A stretch of 64,000 nt of DNA from Pseudobdellovibrionaceae bacterium (GCA_947444305.1 CANEZP010000001.1:383630-447629); one strand, 5' to 3'; positions 1-9,543 are shown, counted from the stretch's first letter. Program-made: numbers and translations. The notes: generated by a model from the letters alone, not told the origin.

Positions 1-771
1 CATTTTATCTTCGATGCCCGAGCGCAGAAGAACGAAGATCACGGGGGCGAGCGCGCTTCCGATGGTCGCGATGAGCGTGAACGGCACCAGCGTTCGTTTA
101 ATTTCCGGGGCCCAGACGGGACGTAGCGAGGTGAACGTAAACCATGACCGGCCCATGAGCTGAATCATAAAAAAACATGCCGGGAAGACGGTGATGGCCA
201 CTAGCCCGATCATGATGCCGGGTTCAGCCATACGGTTGGTCAATAAGGCAAAAGCAACTACGCCACTGGCGAGGCCTAAAGCATTTGCCCAAAAGATATT
301 TTTCACTAACGACTTCGCCGACAAAAGCGATTGGGCGAAAGACGTCAGAAACGTAAAATACGAACTTAAACCGAGGAGCAAAACAAACCAGCCGTAGTCG
401 GCACTATCGAAAGCCCAGCTGGAAATTTGAGTGGAAAATAAAATGGTGATCGCAAAGAATAAAGTCGAGAATATGAGACCGTAGCTAAAGCTGGCGGCGA
501 TAAAATTTTCGCCCGTTTCGGGTTCGGAAGAATCAATGGCGAAGCGCCGAATGATACCATTGGCGATGCCGCCGCCGGCTAGGGCCTGGAGTATCGCAAT
601 TAAACTCATGGCCTGGCCGGTTACGCCCAGCGTGGCCGGCCCAAAATTGAGGGCGATCCACTTCACCACGATGAGCTGACTCGCCGCTTTCGAGAGCGTC
701 GTCAAACCGGCCCATGCGCCCGACTCGAGCAGGGGACGCGCGCGCGTGAGAATGGAGTTCAATTGAGGCAT
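1..771 (-). CDS. Wzx-like O-antigen flippase (N-terminal part)
   Basis: The frame is open from an ATG at 771 to the left window edge, giving the first 257 residues of a polytopic membrane protein. Hydrophobic segments alternate with short loops, and the opening, with a GPATLGVTGQ-type segment and a GGGIANGIIRR segment, resembles the WzxE/O-antigen translocase family of the MOP exporter superfamily. Members move undecaprenyl-linked oligosaccharide units across the inner membrane. The C-terminal half lies outside the window. Glycosyltransferase and nucleotide-sugar genes beside it support the role. It is divergent from the glycosyltransferase at 863, so 772-862 should hold both promoters. The family is fairly sure; the substrate is unknown. 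Confidence 0.75.
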   Translation of the reverse strand, partial: MPQLNSILTRARPLLESGAWAGLTTLSKAASQLIVVKWIALNFGPATLGVTGQAMSLIAILQALAGGGIANGIIRRFAIDSSEPETGENFIAASFSYGLIFSTLFFAITILFSTQISSWAFDSADYGWFVLLLGLSSYFTFLTSFAQSLLSAKSLVKNIFWANALGLASGVVAFALLTNRMAEPGIMIGLVAITVFPACFFMIQLMGRSWFTFTSLRPVWAPEIKRTLVPFTLIATIGSALAPVIFVLLRSGIEDKM

Positions 772-862
772 GCGGGATTCAATCAATTCTGAGCAGAGGC
801 GTCAAGACGACCTTGACTAGATAGACGCTTTTCACGGAAGAATTGTTTTTAGGTGGTTAAAG

Positions 863-1627
863 ATGTCTAAGGCGTTCGCAATTTACCTGCCGGCTTACAA
901 CGCGGCATTAACCCTCCCGTCGGTTCTCGACCGAATCTCTGCCGAGTTAAAACGTGATGCAGCGAAAATCTTGGTAATAGACAACTGCAGCAAAGACGAC
1001 ACCCAGGCGGTGGCGCAGCGCTATAAGGCTGAAAACGGATTAAGTAATTTGGAAGTCATACGGAACTCCGAAAATCTGGGATACGGGGGAAGCCAGAAAC
1101 TGGCCTATCGATTCTGTATCGATCGAAAAATTGAGATTGTCGCAATGATGCATGCGGACGGGCAGTACGCCCCGGAAATCCTTAGTGAGATGATGGTACC
1201 GCTGCTGGAGGACAAAGCGGATATGGTGTTCGGTTCTCGAATTGCGGGGAATCCGCTAAAGGGCGGAATGCCCCTACATCGTTACTTAGGGAATCGAGTT
1301 TTGACTACAATTCAGAATCTGGTTCTTAATAGCCGTTTTACTGAATTTCATTCAGGATACAGATTGTTTTTAACGAAAAGCCTTGCAGGCTTAAACTTCG
1401 AAAAGCTTTCCGATGACTATCACTTTGATACCGAGATGATCATTTTGCACCTACGTGCTGGTCGTCGAATTGTCGAACGCCCGATTCCTACCCATTATGG
1501 AGATGAAAAAAATTACGTCAATATTTGGGCATATGCTGCCCATGTGCTGGTGACGACAATAACTTACTTTCTACATTGTAAAGGCATTCGCCATTCAAAG
1601 AATTGGCATCGCATTCTTGAGGCCTAA
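863..1627 (+). CDS. Family 2 glycosyltransferase (DPM1-like)
   Basis: This 254-residue protein has a GT-A fold N-terminus (LPAYNAALTLPSVLDRI, then VIDNCSKDDT) and an acidic metal and nucleotide-sugar site in MMHADGQYAPE near residue 95. The central EFHSGYRLF segment is typical of dolichol- or polyprenol-phosphate mannosyltransferase relatives. There is no multi-helix C-terminal anchor, only one weakly hydrophobic stretch near residues 218-235. An AGGTGG ribosome-binding site lies upstream of the ATG. It probably transfers a sugar from a nucleotide donor to a polyprenyl phosphate or glycan in surface polysaccharide assembly. The acceptor cannot be read from sequence. Its 3' end nearly meets the convergent gene at 1639. 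Confidence 0.8.
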   Translation: MSKAFAIYLPAYNAALTLPSVLDRISAELKRDAAKILVIDNCSKDDTQAVAQRYKAENGLSNLEVIRNSENLGYGGSQKLAYRFCIDRKIEIVAMMHADGQYAPEILSEMMVPLLEDKADMVFGSRIAGNPLKGGMPLHRYLGNRVLTTIQNLVLNSRFTEFHSGYRLFLTKSLAGLNFEKLSDDYHFDTEMIILHLRAGRRIVERPIPTHYGDEKNYVNIWAYAAHVLVTTITYFLHCKGIRHSKNWHRILEA

Positions 1628-1638
1628 ATCAATCAGTC

Positions 1639-3084
1639 CTACTGACCGGTAAGCAAATAGAGGTCGAAGGATTCATCAGTCACGGATCGGCGGGTGCTTG
1701 AGAAGATTTTTTTAGCGGGGCCACATTCCTTGGGGAACTGCGAATCTTTCGTAGAGCCAAAATACAAATTTTTTCCGGCATGTTTCTTTTTAAAATCCGC
1801 GAGACGCAAATCACACCAAGAAGGCGCATCGGCAAATTTATATTCTATCGTTTTAAAATGGGGATACCGGGCCAGCTCATCTCGTCGCATATTAAAAAAC
1901 GTCGATTTGGTTTCCGCCATCCAAGAAAAGAAATAGACATCGTTCTCAACAAGCAGAACTCCTTCGCTAACCAAGTTTTGTGTCTTCTCGATCAGCTCGC
2001 GTGTGGCGGAAAAGTCAAAATTGGGCCGATCCTTATAGGGGCCCCAACTCAACCACCAATAGAGCGTAGAAACCAAGGCAACCGCCGGGAAGACGGTCAA
2101 CGGATCCCGCCAGCGATAATCAGCTGAGGGGCGCGCAAATATAAGATGGCAGGCGACGAATCCGAAGAAGGTGACGCCTAGGTATCGGGTGCTTCCCGCG
2201 TAGGTCGACGCGATCAGCACGACGGGTGGCAAGCAAACCCATAAAAAGCGTGAGAGATTGAGCCTGCTTCGAATAATCATCAGCGCCGGAATCAGTAGCA
2301 CAACTGTGATATCCGTTGCGAGCGGCTGGGTATTCCATTGGTACTCTGACCAGACCTTCTCCAGGCCCCACAAAGATTGAGTAAGGATTTTAAACGCACC
2401 AAAGATCGATTTATGGTCTAGACGCGGGCTGCTCGTAAATAAACTGTCCGCCGGTGGGATCTGTAGAGCCGCGGCGCCGAGTAAGATTAATCCGCTGAGA
2501 TAAAAATTCACATCACGGAACCGCCGCCGATCGCCAAGCGCAAGCAGTACAAAGATAGCGCCGCAAACCCAACTAAAAAGAAGGTGGGTAAGTGAGCCCA
2601 ATGCCAGCGCTGCGTACGAGAAAGAGTAGCGTTTGCGTTGGGCAAGAGCGGTGGCGGCCAATAGGAAAAACAATCCAAGTGCGTAGCACCTTGAGATCAA
2701 TGAAAATTCTCTGAAGAAGTACGGACCAAAGATTAGCAAAAAGCTTTGGATCGGCGTTAATCCAACTGCGAAGATAAGAATGATTGCTGCGCCAACGGAG
2801 AACGGCACCGTTATGGCCTCAATCGCGATTTTTGGTGACCACTCTAACGATGACGGAACGAACCGAGCCATACCTCGCTGGAGCAAATAGTGCAGAGGTG
2901 GATGACGCTCGTAGCGGATACCGTCGAAGAACGAAGTTAAATCCGGCGTCCTGGTGGACACTAGCCAAGACTGATATTCATCACGCCATGGCGTATGCGC
3001 TTTCAAAGATATGAAGAGCACAGTTAGCCAGAGGATGAGGATGCCTAATTTTTGGTATTTCAGCGCCAACGGCCAAGGCCCCAT
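1639..3084 (-). CDS. GT39/ArnT-like integral membrane glycosyltransferase
   Basis: This 481-residue polytopic protein has an N-terminal membrane helix and then a periplasmic-loop motif with an acidic pair (WRDEYQSW, about residue 33) and RHPPLHYLLQ about 25 residues later. Both are hallmarks of the GT39/PMT-ArnT group of GT-C enzymes, which use polyprenyl-phosphate sugars on the periplasmic side. About ten further hydrophobic segments follow, then a soluble C-terminal domain. Its start overlaps the end of the upstream glycosyltransferase (3060-3950) by 25 bp, so the two are probably co-transcribed. It likely decorates lipid A, O-antigen or a glycan with a lipid-linked sugar. The specific sugar is unknown. 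Confidence 0.65.
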   Translation of the reverse strand: MGPWPLALKYQKLGILILWLTVLFISLKAHTPWRDEYQSWLVSTRTPDLTSFFDGIRYERHPPLHYLLQRGMARFVPSSLEWSPKIAIEAITVPFSVGAAIILIFAVGLTPIQSFLLIFGPYFFREFSLISRCYALGLFFLLAATALAQRKRYSFSYAALALGSLTHLLFSWVCGAIFVLLALGDRRRFRDVNFYLSGLILLGAAALQIPPADSLFTSSPRLDHKSIFGAFKILTQSLWGLEKVWSEYQWNTQPLATDITVVLLIPALMIIRSRLNLSRFLWVCLPPVVLIASTYAGSTRYLGVTFFGFVACHLIFARPSADYRWRDPLTVFPAVALVSTLYWWLSWGPYKDRPNFDFSATRELIEKTQNLVSEGVLLVENDVYFFSWMAETKSTFFNMRRDELARYPHFKTIEYKFADAPSWCDLRLADFKKKHAGKNLYFGSTKDSQFPKECGPAKKIFSSTRRSVTDESFDLYLLTGQ

Positions 3085-3950
3085 TTTTCTTGGGACACAT
3101 CGGAGGCAACGGTCCGTAAAATCTCCAGCATGCGCTTATCATTTTTAAGATAAGCCTTCAGGATCGATTTTCTCAGTCGTAGTAATTCAAAAAACTTTGT
3201 GAACGGCCCGGCGTACCCGTTTCGTTTTTTAAAAAGGTAGGCATTACGCCGACAGTAATATTCCGCGACCGTATTGAATGTTCCGGATTCGCGGTGGTGA
3301 TGAACGCGTGACCGGTAAGCGACATAATTTTTAAAGCCTTTTCGCCGGGCGCTGAGTCCCCAATCGCTGTCTTCGAAATATAAGAAATATTCTTCAGGAA
3401 TAAGACCGACCTCGTTGATAACGGCACGTGAAGTGAATACGCACGCTCCGTTTACGTAGTCAGTTTCGCCGTACTCGTCGGATAGTTCGGGAATTTCAGA
3501 TATTTTACGACCTTTCACACCGTGACGGATTCGTCCGTTAAAATCCACGGTGGCTTTGTGAAAATATATATTGTCGGTCGCGTTCAGGTCGGTCAACGAA
3601 CCTAAGAAGGCGGGTTGATCTAACTTTGGCCATAATGCGTGCAGCTGCTCGAGGCAATCAGGTTCGACCGTTAGATCTTTGGTTAGAAGCCAAAGGTATT
3701 CCGCGCCGTTTGCTAAAGCGAAGCGTATTCCGGCGTTTAAACCTCCCGCGTAGCCGAGGTTCTCGGGCACAACGATCGTATTTCGAATACCTATTTCGGC
3801 TTGAATGCGTGCGACAACTTCCGAACCACTGCCGTTGTCGACTATATACACATCTTTATCGCGCCATCGGCAGCGTTCGATGTTTTTGTAGAGGCGGAGC
3901 ACCTCGGTGGGATCGCGGTAATTGATCAATACGCAAGCCGTTCGATTCAT
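3060..3950 (-). CDS. Family 2 glycosyltransferase (rhamnosyltransferase-like)
   Basis: The first possible ATG is at 4010, but the one at 3950 is preferred: it gives MNRTACVLINYRDP at once, is preceded by GGAG at a good distance, and does not run into the epimerase gene upstream. The resulting 296 residues show the GT2 opening (VLINY, then VDNGSGSE), PENLGYAGGLNAGIRFAL, a TKDLTVEPD acidic motif and an EEYFLYFEDSDW segment. That combination is typical of WbbL/RfbF-type rhamnosyl- and deoxysugar transferases. It acts at the cytoplasmic face on a lipid-linked glycan. Location just after the deoxysugar epimerase suggests it transfers the locus-specific deoxysugar, which is inference. Confidence 0.8.
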   Translation of the reverse strand: MNRTACVLINYRDPTEVLRLYKNIERCRWRDKDVYIVDNGSGSEVVARIQAEIGIRNTIVVPENLGYAGGLNAGIRFALANGAEYLWLLTKDLTVEPDCLEQLHALWPKLDQPAFLGSLTDLNATDNIYFHKATVDFNGRIRHGVKGRKISEIPELSDEYGETDYVNGACVFTSRAVINEVGLIPEEYFLYFEDSDWGLSARRKGFKNYVAYRSRVHHHRESGTFNTVAEYYCRRNAYLFKKRNGYAGPFTKFFELLRLRKSILKAYLKNDKRMLEILRTVASDVSQEKWGLGRWR

Positions 3951-3963
3951 TTCTACTCCGCTC

Positions 3964-4503
3964 CTAAAACGGCGATTTAAAATCTTTGAGTTTTGGAAAA
4001 GTCTCATCACGGTTGGACAGGATCGGATTCATCACGCCCCAGTCGTAAGGTATCGAGTTCCATAAAATACCTTGGTCTGCACTTGGCTCATAGCTTGTGC
4101 TCACCGAATAATGGATCGTGGTATTGTCTGCGAGAGCATGAAAGCCATGCGCTATTCCCTTAGGAATATAGATAGAGCGACCATCGTGAGCTTCGATTTT
4201 CACGTCGGTACATTGACCGTAAGTCGACGATTGCGGGCGGAGATCTAAAAGCACATCGACGGCTCGCCCTGCACTGCAATGGATAAGTTTAACGTGATCG
4301 TAAGGTGGTTTTTGAAAGTGCAAACCGCGAATCACATCTTTTTTCGAAACCGAATAAAATTGTTCGGCGAAGGACCAGCAAAGTCCATGCTGTTCAAAGA
4401 ATGGTGCATAGACGGTCTTGTGAAAGTCGCCTCGGTCATCGCGCAAAACTCTGCTCGTTAAGACAAATGCGCCTGAAATGGGCAAAGATTGAAGTTCAAA
4501 CAT
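3964..4503 (-). CDS. RmlC/AscE-type sugar-nucleotide epimerase
   Basis: The 179-residue protein is a cupin-fold RmlC homologue: DDRGDFHKTVY at about residue 23, the VIRGLHFQKPPYDHVKLIHC core (catalytic His in RGLHFQ), YIPKGIAHGFHAL, and YSVSTSYEPSADQGILWN near the end. Classical RmlC is the 3,5-epimerase of dTDP-L-rhamnose synthesis. No rmlA, rmlB or rmlD is present here, while rfbF/rfbG/rfbH are adjacent. The related AscE enzyme, a 5-epimerase of the CDP-ascarylose pathway, is therefore an equally good reading. It is divergent from rfbH and lies upstream of a glycosyltransferase on the same strand. Family is secure; substrate is inference. Confidence 0.8.
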   Translation of the reverse strand: MFELQSLPISGAFVLTSRVLRDDRGDFHKTVYAPFFEQHGLCWSFAEQFYSVSKKDVIRGLHFQKPPYDHVKLIHCSAGRAVDVLLDLRPQSSTYGQCTDVKIEAHDGRSIYIPKGIAHGFHALADNTTIHYSVSTSYEPSADQGILWNSIPYDWGVMNPILSNRDETFPKLKDFKSPF

Positions 4504-4585
4504 TTGTTTTTAACATAGCGGCCCCGTGTCTATTCGGCAAAGCTGATGACTCGGTGAGTTGGCTATGTGAATACATGGGGCACCT

Positions 4586-5920
4586 GTGGTTATATCCTCG
4601 GCCATGAGAGACAATGTAATAGAGGCAAGTAGGAATTATTTCCGCTCCTTGCCCCCGCGCCAAATCCGCCCCGGCCAAGATTACATTCCCGTATCGGGAA
4701 AAGTTTTGGACGAAAATGACTTAGTAAACCTCGTCGAATCCTCTTTGGATATGTGGCTGACCGCCGGTCGCTTCGGTGATGAGTTCGAGAAGAAATTCGC
4801 CGAATTCATGGACCGCAAGTATTGCCTGTTGGTCAACTCCGGCTCGAGCGCGAATTTGGTGGCGTTCAGCGCGCTAACTTCGCCCTTACTCGGGGCCAAG
4901 CGTGTGCAACCAGGTGACGAAGTCATCACGGTGGCCGCGGGCTTCCCAACGACCGTCAACCCCATCATTCAAAACGGCTGCGTGCCGGTTTTTATTGATG
5001 TTGAAATGGGAACCTACCAGGTCGACATCTCGCGGTTGGAAGAAGCGCTTTCCCCAAAGACCAAAGCGGTGATGATCGCCCACACATTGGGTAATGTGTT
5101 TCAGGTGCGCGAGATTAAGGACTTCTGCAAAAAGCATAATCTTTGGCTAGTTGAGGACTGCTGCGATGCTTTGGGCGCTTCGTACGAAGGACAAAAAGTC
5201 GGAACCTATGCCGATCTGGCGACGGTGAGTTTTTATCCCGCACATCACATCACTATGGGTGAAGGTGGCGCGGTGGTTACCTCAAGCCCGGTGCTCAAAC
5301 GTGCGGCGGAAAGTATGCGCGATTGGGGCCGCGACTGCTGGTGTCCGCCCGGCAAAGACAACACTTGTCAAAAACGCTACAACTGGTCGTTGGGCACTTT
5401 GCCAAAAGGCTACGATCATAAGTACACGTACTCGCATGTCGGCTACAACTTGAAGGTGACCGATATGCAGGCCGCGATCGGCGTTTCGCAATTGGCTAAA
5501 GTCGACCAGTTTATCGAAAAGCGCCGTAAGAATTTTGATTACCTCTACGAAAAGCTTGCTCCGTTGGAGAAAGAATTGATTCTTCCCCGCGCGACCGCCG
5601 GCTGTGAACCTTCTTGGTTCGGTTTTCCGATCACAGTTAAGAGCGATTCCAAGGTCACTCGCAACGAATTGGTCAAGCATCTTGAAGCGAAGAAGATCGG
5701 TACGCGTTTGTTGTTCGCCGGAAATTTAATCAAGCAACCGGCATACGCCAACGTGAATTACCGCGTTGTCGGTGGTCTTGAAAATACCGACACGATTATG
5801 AACGACACCTTCTGGGTCGGTGTTTGGCCCGGTCTCGGTGAAGAGCAATTAGATTACGTTGTTCAGCATATCACCGAAGCGGTGAAAAATGGCATACCGG
5901 TCACAGGGGGAGCAAAGTGA
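4586..5920 (+). CDS. rfbH: CDP-4-dehydro-6-deoxyglucose 3-dehydratase (E1)
   Basis: This is the PMP/[2Fe-2S] dehydrase that removes the C3 hydroxyl of CDP-4-keto-6-deoxyglucose. In the aminotransferase fold the usual PLP lysine is replaced by histidine ([14 protein letters not shown], His at 220), the E1 signature. Iron-sulphur cysteines fall at 193, 251, 253 and 261, giving the C-x57-C-x-C-x7-C spacing described for E1. These numbers use the GTG at 4586, and agreement with E1 numbering favours that start over the ATG at 4604. The stop overlaps the rfbF start by 4 bp. E1 needs a flavin/iron-sulphur reductase partner (E3, AscD/DdhD), and none is encoded nearby. Confidence 0.95.
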   Translation: MVISSAMRDNVIEASRNYFRSLPPRQIRPGQDYIPVSGKVLDENDLVNLVESSLDMWLTAGRFGDEFEKKFAEFMDRKYCLLVNSGSSANLVAFSALTSPLLGAKRVQPGDEVITVAAGFPTTVNPIIQNGCVPVFIDVEMGTYQVDISRLEEALSPKTKAVMIAHTLGNVFQVREIKDFCKKHNLWLVEDCCDALGASYEGQKVGTYADLATVSFYPAHHITMGEGGAVVTSSPVLKRAAESMRDWGRDCWCPPGKDNTCQKRYNWSLGTLPKGYDHKYTYSHVGYNLKVTDMQAAIGVSQLAKVDQFIEKRRKNFDYLYEKLAPLEKELILPRATAGCEPSWFGFPITVKSDSKVTRNELVKHLEAKKIGTRLLFAGNLIKQPAYANVNYRVVGGLENTDTIMNDTFWVGVWPGLGEEQLDYVVQHITEAVKNGIPVTGGAK

Positions 5921-6684
5921 AAGTAGCCATTCTTGCCGGGGGACACGGCACTCGGTTGTCTGAAGAAACGGAAATGAAACCAAAGCCCATGGTCGAAATC
6001 GGCGGCAAACCGATTTTATGGCACATCATGCAGCACTATTACAAAGCGGGCTTCGATGATTTCGTCATCTTAGGTGGCTACAAGTGCTTCATGATCAAAG
6101 AATTTTTCGTCAACTATCCGCTGCACAATAGTGACGTGGTCGTTAACGCTTCAAAGAATGAGCTTACTTTCTCGAATAACCAATCCGAAAAGTGGCGCGT
6201 GACCGTACTCGATACCGGATTGAACACGATGACCGGCGGACGTATTAAGCGCGCCCAAAAGCAATTGGGCGACGCCCCATTTATGGTGACCTACGGCGAC
6301 GGTGTTTGCGACGTCGATTTGAAATCACTCATCAAGTTTCATCAGGATAAAAAAGCAATCGCCACCTTAACCGCGATTCAGCCCGAAGCGCGCTTCGGCG
6401 TAATTCAGTTTTCGGAGACCGATCAAGTCGTACAGTTTGCCGAAAAACCTAAGGGTGAAGGCTCGTGGATCAACGGCGGCTTCTTCGTTTGCGAACCTGA
6501 GATTTTCAAATACCTAGACAACGACGAAACGATTTTCGAGCGGGCGCCGCTTGAGCGCTTGGCCGAAAAAGGCAAGCTCTTCGCTTACCGTCACGACGGC
6601 TTCTGGAAATGCATGGACACTCTGCGTGACAAGCAACAGCTGCAAGCGCTTTGGGATCAAGGTGAAGCTCCTTGGCTGGCCTAG
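5917..6684 (+). CDS. rfbF: Glucose-1-phosphate cytidylyltransferase
   Basis: This enzyme makes CDP-glucose from CTP and glucose-1-phosphate, the first step of CDP-deoxysugar synthesis. The 255 residues begin with the nucleotidyltransferase signature [75 protein letters not shown] and the C-terminal [18 protein letters not shown] are characteristic of RfbF/AscA/DdhA. Length matches the family (about 257). Its ATG overlaps the rfbH stop in an ATGA, and its end overlaps the rfbG start by 13 bp, so rfbH-rfbF-rfbG are translationally coupled. Confidence 0.95.
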   Translation: MKVAILAGGHGTRLSEETEMKPKPMVEIGGKPILWHIMQHYYKAGFDDFVILGGYKCFMIKEFFVNYPLHNSDVVVNASKNELTFSNNQSEKWRVTVLDTGLNTMTGGRIKRAQKQLGDAPFMVTYGDGVCDVDLKSLIKFHQDKKAIATLTAIQPEARFGVIQFSETDQVVQFAEKPKGEGSWINGGFFVCEPEIFKYLDNDETIFERAPLERLAEKGKLFAYRHDGFWKCMDTLRDKQQLQALWDQGEAPWLA

Positions 6685-7736
6685 ATCCTAAAATCTGGCA
6701 GGGCAAAAACGTTTTCCTGACCGGCCACACCGGTTTCAAAGGCACGTGGCTCGCGCAAGTGCTTCAGGGCTTCGAAGCGAAAACGCATGGCTACGCCCTC
6801 GCGCCCGACACTAAACCGAGCCACTTCGAAGTTTTGAAGTGGGGCGGCATGACCAGCGAGTTTGCCGACATCCGCGAGCACAAAGCGTTAACGGCCTCGA
6901 TGCAAAAAGCCGCTCCCGAAGTGGTTTTCCACCTCGCTGCGCAACCGCTCGTTTTGAAATCATACGAAGATCCACGCGACACTTACGAAACCAACGTGAT
7001 GGGTACGTTAAATCTGCTCGAAGCGGTGAGGGCAACGCCTTCCGTTCGTGCGGTCATCATCGTCACTTCCGATAAGTGCTACGAAAACAAAGAAACGACC
7101 CGGCCCTACAAAGAAGACGACTCGATGGGTGGCTACGACCCTTATTCCTCTTCTAAAGGTTGCGCCGAGATTTTGACCGCGAGCTACCGCCGCAGCTACT
7201 TTTCCGAAACAGATTACGGCAAAAAGCATAATGTTTTGGTGGCGTCGGTGCGTGCCGGCAACGTGATCGGTGGCGGGGATTGGTCCGAAAACCGTTTGAT
7301 CCCCGATTTCGCGCGCGCGTTTCGTGGCGGTAAGAAGGTCACGATCCGCAGTCCCGAAGCCGTTCGTCCCTGGCAGCATGTCTTAGACCCGATCGCCGGT
7401 TATCTTCTGCTGGCCGAAAAATTATTGGCCGGCAAAAAAGAATTCGCCCGCGCCTTTAACTTCGGACCTTCGCCCGACGGGTGCTGGACCGTTCGCCAGA
7501 TTTTAGAGCAAGCCAAAAAAATCTGGCCCGAATTCGATTACGTGATCGAGGACGCCGGCCGGCACGAAGCCAAGCTCTTGATGCTCGATTCCTCGCTCGC
7601 GCACAATGAACTCGATTGGCGCCCTCGCATGAACGTTGAGCAGGCTTTAAAGTGGACCATGGAGTGGTACAAAGACTACATCCGTGAAGGCAAAGTCGAT
7701 ACCTCGGCGCAGATTGCGCAATATCTAAAACTCTAA
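6672..7736 (+). CDS. rfbG: CDP-glucose 4,6-dehydratase
   Basis: An extended short-chain dehydrogenase of 354 residues that converts CDP-glucose to CDP-4-keto-6-deoxyglucose with bound NAD. The Rossmann motif is TGHTGFKG near residue 17, the catalytic Tyr-Lys pair is in YDPYSSSKGCAEI near residue 151, and RAGNVIGGGDWSENRLIPD is typical of RfbG/DdhB. No ATG precedes the Rossmann motif. The start is a TTG at 6672, 13 bp inside rfbF, with AAGGTGA at a suitable distance upstream. Its stop codon interlocks with that of the convergent glycosyltransferase at 7733. Confidence 0.95.
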   Translation: MAGLDPKIWQGKNVFLTGHTGFKGTWLAQVLQGFEAKTHGYALAPDTKPSHFEVLKWGGMTSEFADIREHKALTASMQKAAPEVVFHLAAQPLVLKSYEDPRDTYETNVMGTLNLLEAVRATPSVRAVIIVTSDKCYENKETTRPYKEDDSMGGYDPYSSSKGCAEILTASYRRSYFSETDYGKKHNVLVASVRAGNVIGGGDWSENRLIPDFARAFRGGKKVTIRSPEAVRPWQHVLDPIAGYLLLAEKLLAGKKEFARAFNFGPSPDGCWTVRQILEQAKKIWPEFDYVIEDAGRHEAKLLMLDSSLAHNELDWRPRMNVEQALKWTMEWYKDYIREGKVDTSAQIAQYLKL

Positions 7737-8659
7737 AAATTAAGCCGCTCGGCCTCGACGACAAGAGGCCGGTCCTTAACTTGCGTGAAGATGGCGCCGA
7801 CGTATTCGCCGACCATGCCTAAGAAAAACAATTGGATCGCGCCGAGGAAGAAAATCCCTAGCACGATGGGGGCTTGGCCTAAGTCGAAGCGATCCCAAAA
7901 CATCAGTTTGTAAATCAGGTAGATGAAGCCGGTGATGAAGCTTAATACGCCCACGATAAAACCAAAAAAGGTGGCCATGCGCAGAGGTAGTTTTGAGTAG
8001 CTCGTCATGCCCAGCATGCCGATGTCCCATAACGTCAGAAAATTATTGCTGGTGATGCCGCGTTTGCGCATCGGTTGTTTGAATTGGAACTCGCGGCGTT
8101 TGAAACCGATCTCGGCGATCATGCCGCGGAAGAACGGGTAGGGTTCGTTGAACTGTTTTAAGATTTCGATGATCTTGCGGTCGTAAAGGCCGAAACCGGT
8201 GAAGTTTTGAATCTGCGGGCTGTCGGAGATTTTTGCTAGAATCCAGTAATAGAGTTTTCGGACGTAAAAGAACAAACCTTCATCGCTCGTGCTTTTTACG
8301 CCGATGCAGATGGGGGTTTTGTTGCCCTGCCACTCGCGGATAAATTCGGCGACGAGCGAGGGCGGATCTTGTAAGTCCGAAGCCATGATGACGACCGCGT
8401 CGCCCGTGGCCTGCAGTAAGCCGTGAAAGGGCGAGCGGATGTGGCCGAAATTTCTAGCGTTCAGTATGACTTTGAAGTTCGGATCGCGCGCGGCGATCCG
8501 GCGGAGAACTTCCGCCGAGCCGTCCGTCGAGGCATTATCGATGTAGACGTGCTCGAATTCGAGATGCGGGAATTCCTTCATCATCGTGAGCAAGGCTTCG
8601 CGCAAATCTTCGATGTTGTCTTCTTCGTTGTAGCCCGGCGTGACGATCGAAAGCTTCAA
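7733..8659 (-). CDS. GtrB/ArnC-like polyprenyl-phosphate glycosyltransferase
   Basis: An upstream start at 8791 would add 44 uncharacteristic residues inside the previous gene. The start chosen is a TTG at 8659 that shares bases with the upstream TGA stop (TTGA) and has GGAG before it. The 308-residue protein has VTPGYNEEDNIEDL, the ASDLQDPP metal site, GFGLYDRKII, and two C-terminal hydrophobic hairpin helices (about 235-260 and 275-300). This is the GtrB/ArnC/DPM-like layout that charges undecaprenyl phosphate with a sugar at the inner membrane. It could supply the GT39-type enzyme at 1639 with lipid-linked donor, which is inference from co-location. Confidence 0.85.
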   Translation of the reverse strand: MKLSIVTPGYNEEDNIEDLREALLTMMKEFPHLEFEHVYIDNASTDGSAEVLRRIAARDPNFKVILNARNFGHIRSPFHGLLQATGDAVVIMASDLQDPPSLVAEFIREWQGNKTPICIGVKSTSDEGLFFYVRKLYYWILAKISDSPQIQNFTGFGLYDRKIIEILKQFNEPYPFFRGMIAEIGFKRREFQFKQPMRKRGITSNNFLTLWDIGMLGMTSYSKLPLRMATFFGFIVGVLSFITGFIYLIYKLMFWDRFDLGQAPIVLGIFFLGAIQLFFLGMVGEYVGAIFTQVKDRPLVVEAERLNF

Positions 8660-9543
8660 GCGTTGGACTCCTCGTTGGCGTATTCGTGAATTCCGGTTTC
8701 TAAGGAAATCTCGGGTTTCCAGCCGGGCAAAACTTCGCCTTCTTGCCAAGGCATCATCACTTCGCGCGGGCGGTATTGACGGTCGCCCCAACGCGCGTTG
8801 ATCGTCTTGCCGGAGGCTTTGTTGAAGACCTCGACCAACTCTTTGATGTTGAGCGTGCGGTCGGAGCGTAAATAGAATTCTTCGACGCCGGCGACGTTCT
8901 TAGCGACGCGCGCGCCGGCCACTTTGAAGGCGTTGATGACGTCGTTCACGTGGAGTAAATCTATTTTCTGTTCACCCGGGGAAAGGCCCAGCGATTCTTT
9001 TTTCAATGCGGCTTCCCGCAAAATTGCCAAGAGTTTGCGGCGCGGATCGGCCGGGCCGTACGTGTCGTTCAATTTCAAAACGACCGCTTTCAATCCATGC
9101 GCATCGGCGTAGTAGCGCAAGATCACTTCGAACGCTTCTTTAGTTGCGGCGTAGAGATTCGCGGCGGTGCCCTTTTTACCGTTGAAGTTCTGCCAAGCGG
9201 TGCCGGCGGTGACCAGATTCAAGCATTTGTTTTCGACCATGGCTTCGACGAGTTGGGTTGAGAAGCTCAAGTTGCTTTCGATCAGATTAGAAATCTGTTC
9301 GAACTTGTGTTCGGCCAAAAATAACGAAGCGAGATGGTAAACGACTTCGGGCCGCGCCTTTTCGACGGCGTTGAGAATTTCTTGCCCGTGGCCGCGGTAG
9401 TTGTGAACTTTGGCGCCTTCGAGGCCCGGCGGCATACGGTCGCGGGGACGCACGAGAACGTGGACCTCATGACCGTCTTTCACGAGTTGACGGACAAAGT
9501 TTCTGCCGATGAATCCGGTTGCGCCGGTAACGAGTGCCCGAAT
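8656..9543 (-). CDS. NAD(P)-dependent CDP-sugar reductase/epimerase, apparent ATT start
   Basis: The first usual start codon in frame is a GTG at 9483, but starting there would cut off the Rossmann motif. Reading on to 9543 gives IRALVTGATGFIGRNF, the required dinucleotide-binding sequence. The first codon of that stretch is ATT, with GGAGG 5 bases upstream at 9549-9553, and an in-frame TAA lies a few codons further up. The 295 residues include TAGTAWQ and the catalytic YAATK, then LKLNDTYGPADPRRKLL and SPGEQKIDLLHVNDV. This matches AscF/RfbJ-type reductases acting on CDP-4-keto-3,6-dideoxy sugars and similar epimerases. It overlaps the downstream glycosyltransferase by 4 bp. Confidence 0.75.
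   Translation of the reverse strand: MRALVTGATGFIGRNFVRQLVKDGHEVHVLVRPRDRMPPGLEGAKVHNYRGHGQEILNAVEKARPEVVYHLASLFLAEHKFEQISNLIESNLSFSTQLVEAMVENKCLNLVTAGTAWQNFNGKKGTAANLYAATKEAFEVILRYYADAHGLKAVVLKLNDTYGPADPRRKLLAILREAALKKESLGLSPGEQKIDLLHVNDVINAFKVAGARVAKNVAGVEEFYLRSDRTLNIKELVEVFNKASGKTINARWGDRQYRPREVMMPWQEGEVLPGWKPEISLETGIHEYANEESNA

Noticed and set aside
3964..4503. dTDP-L-rhamnose pathway
   Set aside because: Only the RmlC-like gene is present; rmlA, rmlB and rmlD are not, and the neighbours are CDP-sugar genes.
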